The position numbers were made by a program, and so were the translations under genes. The notes below the pieces were generated by a model. That model saw only the letters and a list, made by a program, of their open reading frames with translations, did not search any database and was not told the DNA's origin. A stretch of DNA of 12,783 nt, taken from contig JBIICS010000081.1 of NCBI GenBank assembly GCA_044238735.1, forward strand, positions 1 to 12,783, given 5' to 3'. The DNA is from JBIICS01 sp044238735 (GTDB taxonomy: Bacteria > Bacteroidota > Bacteroidia > UBA4408). Numbering within the stretch: position 1 is the stretch's first letter; every line of letters starts with the position of its first letter. Shown one piece after another: positions 7,396 through 12,783 of the stretch.

Positions 7396-7500
7396 CAGAT
7401 TGCTTCACTTCGTTCGCAATGACGATTGACAGGCTTTCGTCTTTGCGTGGAGCAATTGACAGACCTGAATTACACCATCCCATTGGCTCCGAAGCAATCC
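7396..7500. repeat. Dispersed intergenic repeat of the GATTGCTTC...GCAATGACG type
   Basis: GATTGCTTCACTTCG plus TTCGCAATGACG (7398-7424) matches the repeat seen in many bacterial genomes, Bacteroidota included, as CGTCATTGCGA...GAAGCAATC on the opposite strand. A degenerate facing arm follows: CGTCTTTGCGTGGAGC (7438-7453) and GGCTCCGAAGCAATCC (7485-7500). Read on the minus strand, it yields the familiar spurious peptide ending 'VIANEVKQS'. It is likely a multi-copy palindromic element in the host genome; this identification rests on recall of the motif. Confidence 0.65.
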
Positions 7501-7521
7501 ATAAATACACGATTAGATTAT

Positions 7522-7549
7522 AGTTTACAGTTTTGAGTTTATAGTTTTG
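7522..7549. repeat. Two-copy tandem repeat, 14-bp unit
   Basis: AGTTTACAGTTTTG (7522-7535) is followed immediately by AGTTTATAGTTTTG (7536-7549), 13 of 14 bases identical. The junction also forms the right copy of the 13-bp direct repeat at 7532-7544. Confidence 0.55.
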
Positions 7550-7650
7550 AGGAATGGTATAGCGGATAAGTAAACTAAATTCGGATCCTGTTTTATGTTT
7601 CAAATACGGCTAATTTTCTATTATCGCTTTATTTTTCATATATTGGGTTA

Positions 7651-9639
7651 ATGAAATTTAAAAAGCGATATTTCATTTTTATTATCATTAGCCTGCTGGC
7701 ATTTTATAAAGGCTATTCGAATCCAAACAACGAACTCCGGAAATTGGTTGAAAAAGTTAAAGAAAGCTCCACTTCCAATCAAAAAGAATTTTTTTCGGCT
7801 GCAGAAAAAGCTTTAAAAGAAGCCAGACAGCTCAACGACTCTGAGAGCGTAGCAGAAATAAACATATACTACGGATATTACTATTACTATACGCGCAACT
7901 TAAAAGAAGCCAAAAAATATTTTTATAATGCCAAAATAATTTCTGATAAGCTTCCTAAATCATACGCTAATCTTCTGGCTAAAATTAGATTGGTATACAT
8001 GCAAAGAGAAAACGGTTATCTGGAGTTAGTGGAAGATGAATTAAATGAATTAAAACAAATTGCTTTAAAAAACAAAGATCTCAGTAATTTATTAGAAATA
8101 TATAATTTCATTGGTATTCTAAAAGAAGATCAAAATAGAATAGAAGATGCCACGAAAACATATCTGGAGGGCTTAAATTTAGCCGAGAAAAACAAACTCC
8201 CCTATTTTGTGGGCGTCTTTAAAAACAATCTGGGTTTATTAAAATTCGATTCGGGTTTATTAAAAGAATCCATGAATGATTTTAATGAAGGATATCAAGC
8301 CGCTTTAAAATCAAATAATAAAAGACTACTTAATCATATCAAGCTTAATGTAGGAATATACTATATTCTAAACAACAGAAACGATACTGCTCAAAAACTA
8401 CTGCATGATGTTTTAAATGAGGGCAGAAAGAATCGTTTGCCATTAGAATACGGAACAGCGTACTTAAATATTGCGTATGCTTATTTCCAGGAAAGGAGAA
8501 TACCTGAATCTCAAAACTATTATGATTCTGCAATTGCAATATTTAAACGCAATTTATTATTAGATCAGTTAAACAAAGCTATTATAGGAAAAGCAAGAAT
8601 GTTATTAAATATAAAATCACTTAATGAGTTAAGTAAACTTTTTGAAGATTTAGAAAACAATTTAAAGAAAACAGGTAATCTGGAGGATAAAATAAATTTC
8701 ATGGAGATTAAATCAAAATACCTGCAATTAAAAGGAAATTATAAAGAATCGTCTGCACTTTATCAAACAATGATTGACTATAAAGACAGTTTAAACAGAC
8801 TCAATCAAGACAAATCGATAAACGAGCTTTTAATAAAATATAAAACACAAAACAAAGAAATTGAATTAGAAAAAGAGAAGCTAAAATCCATCAACCTCGA
8901 AAAAGAAAACTTGGAGGCCAAGCATATTCGAAATATTATTTTAACTATCTCCTCTTTAGTTGTGCTTCTTATTATATTTGTTTCGCTTTTTTTATATAAC
9001 CGAAAGTTAAACTTAAAAACGATTCAATTTGGTAGAGAACTTTTGGTTGCAGTAGATAATGAAAGATCCAGACTTGCAAGAGATCTGCATGACGATTTAG
9101 GCCCTCTGCTTTCCCTTACCAAATCTAAAGTTGTAAGACTGAGTAAAGAAAATTCAGAATTAAATGTGGTAGCCACAGAATTAACTGATATTATCGAGAA
9201 AACACGTTCATTATCCCGCGAGCTTTATCCTAGTATAATCGAAACTTTAGGAATTGAAGGAGGGTTAACTGAAATTTTAAGCAAAGTAGAGGAAAACACC
9301 AGTATTTTTTGCAACCTGGAACTTAATGAAAACATAGAATTATTGGATTTAAAAGTGAAGACTCATGTTTTTAGAATACTTCAGGAATGCATTAACAATA
9401 CCATCAAACATTCCAATGCTACTGCATTAAAAATTAGCAGTGAAAAAGTAGAGAAATACTTACGAATTGTTTATCAGGACAACGGAAAAGGATTAAATAA
9501 TGAAGATAATGTAAAAGGAATTGGATTACGTTCGATAAAAGAGCGGGCAAATATTATATTTGCAAATATCCAAATTAGTGTAAAAGAAAAAGGATTTAAA
9601 TTAACTTTAGACATTCCAACTTATTCTTATGAAGGGTAA
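7651..9639 (+). CDS. TPR-containing membrane sensor histidine kinase (HisKA_3 type)
   Basis: 662 residues. It autophosphorylates on His and passes the phosphate to the regulator encoded next door. A signal-peptide-like start (K2-R6, hydrophobic 7-18) leads to a helical sensor region (about 25-380) with TPR-like pairs near 70-100, 150-180, 190-222, 230-260, 268-300 and 355-382, expected in the periplasm. A charged coiled coil (about 385-425) leads into one membrane segment (427-449), then a short linker and the DHp helix with 'ARDLHDDLGP' (phospho-acceptor H480). The ATPase domain shows an N-box ('QECINNTIKH' 578-587), a G1 box ('DNGKG' 610-614) and a G2 box ('GIGL' 623-626); all key residues are present. 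ATG 7651 is chosen because the export signal follows at once. The gene overlaps the regulator by 11 bases, so the two are co-translated or coupled. The stimulus is unknown; TPRs suggest a protein or peptide partner. Confidence 0.95.
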   Translation: MKFKKRYFIFIIISLLAFYKGYSNPNNELRKLVEKVKESSTSNQKEFFSAAEKALKEARQLNDSESVAEINIYYGYYYYYTRNLKEAKKYFYNAKIISDKLPKSYANLLAKIRLVYMQRENGYLELVEDELNELKQIALKNKDLSNLLEIYNFIGILKEDQNRIEDATKTYLEGLNLAEKNKLPYFVGVFKNNLGLLKFDSGLLKESMNDFNEGYQAALKSNNKRLLNHIKLNVGIYYILNNRNDTAQKLLHDVLNEGRKNRLPLEYGTAYLNIAYAYFQERRIPESQNYYDSAIAIFKRNLLLDQLNKAIIGKARMLLNIKSLNELSKLFEDLENNLKKTGNLEDKINFMEIKSKYLQLKGNYKESSALYQTMIDYKDSLNRLNQDKSINELLIKYKTQNKEIELEKEKLKSINLEKENLEAKHIRNIILTISSLVVLLIIFVSLFLYNRKLNLKTIQFGRELLVAVDNERSRLARDLHDDLGPLLSLTKSKVVRLSKENSELNVVATELTDIIEKTRSLSRELYPSIIETLGIEGGLTEILSKVEENTSIFCNLELNENIELLDLKVKTHVFRILQECINNTIKHSNATALKISSEKVEKYLRIVYQDNGKGLNNEDNVKGIGLRSIKERANIIFANIQISVKEKGFKLTLDIPTYSYEG

Positions 9640-10300
9640 AAAAATTCTAATAGCAGACGATCATCCTATATTTAGGAGAGGATTAACCGAAATTATTTCC
9701 GAATCATTCCCGGAATGCACGGTTATGGATGCAGATAATGGCACAAGCGCTTACAATACCATCGTTAATGAAAAACCGGACTATTGTATTTTGGATATTA
9801 ATATGCCCAACATGAGTGGAGTTGAGGTTTGTAAAAAAGTTTTGTCGGAAAAAATTAAAACTAAAATTATTTTCCTAAGCATGCACAGCGAAAGAGAAAT
9901 GATTCGTATGGCATTGCTTTCCGGAGGAAGTGCCTATATTCTAAAAGATAATTCTATTAATGAAGTGGTGGATTGCATCAAGAAAATTGATTCTAACGAA
10001 GGTTATATAAGTCCGTCGCTTGCAAACATTGTAAAAGGTATTAAAGACGATGAAAACAGAAAGCAAAATGTTGTAGACCTCATCAACAATTTATCCAAAT
10101 CCGAAATTAAAGTATTAAAACTGGTCGTTCAAAATTACACCACCAAGGAAATTGCCGATATTTTATTTTTATCCGATAAAACTATAGAAAATTGCAGATC
10201 GCGCATTTGTCAAAAACTTAAATTGCCTCCTCGTAACAACAGTTTATTGTTATGGATTAGTGAAAACAAAGAACTTCTGTCTACTTTAAATAATCTCTAA
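9629..10300 (+). CDS. NarL/FixJ (LuxR-type) response regulator
   Basis: 223 residues. Receiver domain at 4-122: acidic pair D10/D11 in 'IADDHP', phospho-acceptor D56 in 'CILDINMP', S84 in 'IFLSMHS' and K106 in 'YILKDN'. A linker leads to a GerE/LuxR helix-turn-helix (about 153-205) with 'LSKSEIKVLKLV', 'TTKEIADILFLSDKTIENCRS' split as usual between scaffold and recognition helices, and 'ICQKL'. The length is normal for the family and no key residue is missing. The ATG lies inside the 3' end of the kinase gene (11-base overlap), so translational coupling is likely. It is a cytoplasmic DNA-binding protein activated by phosphorylation from the adjacent kinase. Both neighbouring surface protein genes carry the GTGGTANCCCCC element, and one copy starts 8 bases after this gene's stop, so these are its likeliest local targets (inference). 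Confidence 0.96.
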   Translation: MKGKKILIADDHPIFRRGLTEIISESFPECTVMDADNGTSAYNTIVNEKPDYCILDINMPNMSGVEVCKKVLSEKIKTKIIFLSMHSEREMIRMALLSGGSAYILKDNSINEVVDCIKKIDSNEGYISPSLANIVKGIKDDENRKQNVVDLINNLSKSEIKVLKLVVQNYTTKEIADILFLSDKTIENCRSRICQKLKLPPRNNSLLLWISENKELLSTLNNL

Positions 10301-10307
10301 ACATTTA

Positions 10308-10326
10308 AATTGGTGTGGTAGCCCCC
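10308..10326 (+). promoter_or_regulatory. Candidate regulatory element AATTG(A/G)(G/T)GTGGTA(T/G)CCCCC, copy 2
   Basis: This copy sits in the 78-bp gap after the response regulator, 52 bases before the ATG at 10379. It matches 2328-2346 at 16 of 19 positions. TAAATTTA at 10350-10357 (7 of 8 with TAnnTTTG) lies 23 bases downstream of it, against 24 bases at copy 1, so element-to-box spacing is conserved while leader length differs. This supports independent transcription of the 10379 gene rather than read-through only. The binding protein is not identified by the sequence. Confidence 0.5.
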
Positions 10327-10378
10327 CAAAGCTAAAGCTCTTTATGGCCTAAATTTACTATGATTTATACTCATAGTT

Positions 10379-12783
10379 ATGAAACACAAATTAGGTTGTA
10401 AAAAATTTTTTCTGCTAATTACTTTATTTATTTCTATTCGTTCTTTCGGACAAGAAGTAATAGTTTATGAAGATTTATTTAATACATCATGTAATAATAC
10501 TTCGGGAGTAACCACCACCTGTACGAACGGTAGCAATCCCAATAATACCAGATGGGGATATACAGAAACCGTTGGCGGCCCTAATGGTATTTCATACAAC
10601 TTTACCGGTGGATATGCTTATTTACAAAACACCTACGGTGTAAACACCGACTTTGGATATAATATGATATATAAGGGCGGAGATGGTTATTATGGTGGAC
10701 CCGACCGCGTATATGATACCGATCCCAACTTTAGTTGTAGATTTACTAGTAATACACAAATTTTAGAATGGAGTTTCAATTTTGACGGAAGTAACACTCC
10801 TTGGGGACTCACAAACGGTGCAAACGGGAGCTCATTCGGCGGTGCCTTTATTATTGGAATGGACTCTCCTACACTTCAAAGTTGTTCATTTAAAACTCAA
10901 GGCTATGCTGTTATATTTGGTGATGCATCCGGAAGTAATACAGTTAAACTTGTTTCTTTTAATGGTGGTACTACCGATAATAATTGCGCTACCAACAATC
11001 AGGGTATTTATACATTTTTTAATTGGAACGGAACCAACTCTACCAGTTGCATTGTAGCAGACAACACTGCAATAACTAGCAATTGGTATAGTGTTAAAGT
11101 ACAATACAATCCTGCAAATGACGAATGGCGTTTATTTGTAAGAAATGATGGTGGTTCACCTCAAGATCCTCAAACACTAAATAGCTCGCATGGAAAGGGT
11201 GCTAACATTAATTCTCTTTACACCAACAATAACCTTCGCATTATGGGTTTTTACGCATGCTTGAATGATGCGGGTACTAACCGTTATATGCGTTACGACA
11301 ATTTAAGAATTAAACGAAATGTTACGCAAATAAATACAGGTACTACCGGACAGTGTGGTGCTTATGCAACACCTCCATGTACCCCAACAATTAATACTAA
11401 TCCTGGCAACCAAACTATTTGTCAAAATAATTCCGCTAACTTTTCTGTTAATGCATCTAATGCAAACGGCTATCAATGGCAGTTTTCGAGCGACAATGTA
11501 AACTTTAGTAACGTTAGCAACAATACGCCGGCTAATGCATCCTATAGCGGACAAACCACAAGTACACTTACAGTATCCGGAAATATTTCAGGCGGCCCTT
11601 ATTATTATCGTTGTATTGTTCAAGGTACATCGGCTGCCTGTGACGTAAATTCTAACGCTGCATCATTAACCATAAATACTGAGTCCTCTGCTCCCACTTC
11701 TGTATCAGCTTCGAATTCTACTATTTGTTCTGGCAACAATACAACCTTAACTGCAAACGGGGGTTCTTTAGGCGGTGGCGCCAGCTATAGCTGGTTTTCG
11801 GGTTCTTGTACCGGAACTTTTGTTGGAACAGGTGCCTCTATTTCGGTTTCTCCGTCTTCTACTACCACCTATTTTGTAAAGATTGTAGGTACATGCAATA
11901 CTACCGCATGTGCAAGCGAAACCGTTACTGTAAACAGCACCTCTTCTGCTCCTACTTCTATTACGTATAACCCTAATCAGATTTGCTCCGGTAGTTCTGC
12001 CACTGTTACTGCTAACGGTGGTACCGTAGGCGTTGGTGGCGTATACAGTTGGTTTAGCGGTAGCTGCAACGGCACTTTTGTAGGCACCGGTGCTTCTATT
12101 ACGGTTAATCCAACTTCCACTACTACTTATTATGTTTCCATTGTGGGTACTTGCAACACTACTGCTTGTGTCAGTGCCACTTTAAATGTGGCCACTCCCT
12201 CTGTTGGTGCTACTTCTGCATCTTCCTCTGTTGATACCATTTGTTCCGGAAGTTCAGCCAATCTAACTGTTAATGGTGGTTCGCTGGGTACTGCTGCGCA
12301 ATGGGTATGGTATAATAATGATATTTGTGCCGGCCCTGCAACAGCTGTTGCTACGGGTGCAAGTGTTACTGTTACCCCTTCTTCCTCTACCACTTATTAT
12401 GTAAGATCGGAAGATGCCTGTGGTAATACCAATTGTGTAAACATATATGTGCATGTTAAGCCCGGGCCCAATCCTCCAACCGGTTTAACTGCCGATCCTT
12501 CCAATGTTTGTCCGGGTAATTCAACTAACTTAGTTGGTTTCGCTACTTTAGGTCCAGGCGAATCTTTACAATGGCATGCCGACAGTTGTAACGGTCCGGT
12601 TATTGGCACAAGCAACATTCAACCGGTTAGCCCTACTACTACAACCACTTATTATCTAAATGTTATAGGGACCTGTGGTTCTTCTCCTTGTATTTCTAAA
12701 ACCATCAGCCTATACACCCGATCCGTTGAACCTTCTGTAGTTAATAATACCAAACCTGTTGCCTGTCCGGGAGATAGTGTATT
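10379..12783 (+). CDS. Giant secreted lectin-like/Ig-repeat surface protein, 3' truncated by window edge
   Basis: Frame 2 is open from ATG 10379 to the last base (801 complete codons, no stop seen); an in-frame TGA at 10361-10363 with no other ATG between them fixes the start. Signal peptide: K2-K9, hydrophobic 10-19, probable cleavage near 'SFGQ' (22-25), closely like that of the 2477 gene product. Residues about 26-315 form a ConA/LamG-like beta-sandwich of a type common in Bacteroidota ('LEWSFNFDGSNTPWG', 'GYAVIFGD', 'WRLFVRNDGG', ending 'RYDNLRIKR'). An Ig-like domain follows (335-433, 'GYQWQFSSDN', 'GGPYYYRC'), homologous to 172-268 of the 2477-7195 product. Then four tandem four-Cys Ig-like repeats (436-780) and the start of a fifth. 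By analogy with its neighbours a T9SS sorting domain is expected beyond the window, but this is not seen. Probably an adhesin; the lectin-like domain suggests glycan binding (inference). Confidence 0.93.
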   Translation, partial: MKHKLGCKKFFLLITLFISIRSFGQEVIVYEDLFNTSCNNTSGVTTTCTNGSNPNNTRWGYTETVGGPNGISYNFTGGYAYLQNTYGVNTDFGYNMIYKGGDGYYGGPDRVYDTDPNFSCRFTSNTQILEWSFNFDGSNTPWGLTNGANGSSFGGAFIIGMDSPTLQSCSFKTQGYAVIFGDASGSNTVKLVSFNGGTTDNNCATNNQGIYTFFNWNGTNSTSCIVADNTAITSNWYSVKVQYNPANDEWRLFVRNDGGSPQDPQTLNSSHGKGANINSLYTNNNLRIMGFYACLNDAGTNRYMRYDNLRIKRNVTQINTGTTGQCGAYATPPCTPTINTNPGNQTICQNNSANFSVNASNANGYQWQFSSDNVNFSNVSNNTPANASYSGQTTSTLTVSGNISGGPYYYRCIVQGTSAACDVNSNAASLTINTESSAPTSVSASNSTICSGNNTTLTANGGSLGGGASYSWFSGSCTGTFVGTGASISVSPSSTTTYFVKIVGTCNTTACASETVTVNSTSSAPTSITYNPNQICSGSSATVTANGGTVGVGGVYSWFSGSCNGTFVGTGASITVNPTSTTTYYVSIVGTCNTTACVSATLNVATPSVGATSASSSVDTICSGSSANLTVNGGSLGTAAQWVWYNNDICAGPATAVATGASVTVTPSSSTTYYVRSEDACGNTNCVNIYVHVKPGPNPPTGLTADPSNVCPGNSTNLVGFATLGPGESLQWHADSCNGPVIGTSNIQPVSPTTTTTYYLNVIGTCGSSPCISKTISLYTRSVEPSVVNNTKPVACPGDSV
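11684..12783 (+). repeat. Tandem four-cysteine Ig-like repeat array (coding)
   Basis: Units of about 84-89 residues start at 11684, 11942, 12194, 12461 and 12719 (the last cut by the window edge). Each has 'C(S/P)G', a glycine-rich turn, an aromatic core, 'C.G', then 'S(P)xSTTTYYV' and a final Cys pair spaced exactly five residues apart (C506/C511, C592/C597, C681/C686, C766/C771). The pattern matches CHU_C-associated Ig-like domains and suggests two disulfides per unit. One more such unit is in the 2477-7195 product (residues 446-530). Third codon positions differ between units, so the repeats are conserved as protein and are not recent DNA copies. Confidence 0.85.

Larger units (their letters stand above)
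7196..7650. other. Non-coding repeat-rich intergenic region
   Basis: This 455-bp gap between the giant surface gene and the sensor kinase gene holds several repeat classes, listed separately: flanking 13-bp direct repeats, a 20-bp-arm inverted repeat, a symmetrical hairpin, a dispersed-type repeat and a 14-bp tandem. I find no credible gene; a 70-codon minus-strand frame (7391-7603) ends in the peptide typical of spurious translations of the dispersed repeat. Close to the kinase start, 7611-7618 (TAATTTTC) matches 7 of 8 positions of the Bacteroidota -7 box, a weak promoter candidate. No copy of the 19-bp G/C element is present here. Confidence 0.75.

Noticed and set aside
7391..7603. Minus-strand 70-codon frame ending in 'SLSIVIANEVKQSV'
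   Set aside because: Typical spurious translation of the dispersed GCAATGACG repeat, in a region of other non-coding repeats.
10782..12618. Several small closed open frames on both strands between 10782 and 12618
   Set aside because: All fall inside the long open gene that starts at 10379 and runs off the window; that gene has a signal peptide and coherent domains, the small frames do not.
11684..12783. Possible CRISPR-like or satellite DNA array because of regular ~255-base periodicity
   Set aside because: The periodicity is that of protein domains in an open frame; the units differ at most third codon positions and have no short identical repeats with spacers.

Overview
The window reads as a piece of a low-GC Bacteroidota chromosome that encodes a type IX secretion system (T9SS). 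Three pieces of evidence point there. Two giant surface proteins end in a type A T9SS C-terminal sorting domain preceded by the Bacteroidota linker 'PLPV(E/K)L(T/S)S'. Cys-containing Ig-like repeats of the CHU_C-associated type are abundant. The two-component system has the HisKA_3/LuxR architecture with a TPR sensor that is common in this phylum. The genus cannot be named from the sequence.

Layout, all genes on the + strand: (1) 1-2172, the 3' part of a secreted multidomain protein with a lectin-like region, an Ig/PKD-like domain, a beta-stalk and a sorting domain. (2) 2173-2476, an AT-rich intergenic region with a G/C-rich 19-bp element. (3) 2477-7195, a complete 1572-residue secreted protein: signal peptide, unknown Cys-rich N-domain, four to five Ig-like domains, one of them split by a long glycine-rich segment that is itself split by a beta-sandwich-like segment, then the same stalk and sorting region as gene 1. 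(4) 7196-7650, a non-coding mosaic of direct repeats, hairpins and a dispersed 'GATTGCTTC...GCAATGACG' type repeat. (5) 7651-9639 and 9629-10300, a TPR sensor histidine kinase and NarL/FixJ response regulator overlapping by 11 bases. (6) 10301-10378, a short gap with a second copy of the 19-bp element. (7) 10379-12783, a third giant secreted protein with no stop before the window ends: signal peptide, a ConA/LamG-like N-domain, one Ig-like domain and at least four tandem four-cysteine Ig-like repeats.

How they may work together (inference): the two-component system sits between two adhesin-like genes that share Ig modules, and both adhesin genes carry the same 19-bp element (16/19 identical) at nearly the same distance from a near-consensus Bacteroidota -7 box. 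The simplest model is a local surface-adhesin regulon in which the TPR kinase senses an envelope or extracellular cue and the LuxR-type regulator acts at this element. The most unusual protein feature is the nested arrangement in gene 2: a glycine-rich domain resembling those of phage tail fibres lies inside a Bacteroidota Ig-like domain and contains another domain of its own.
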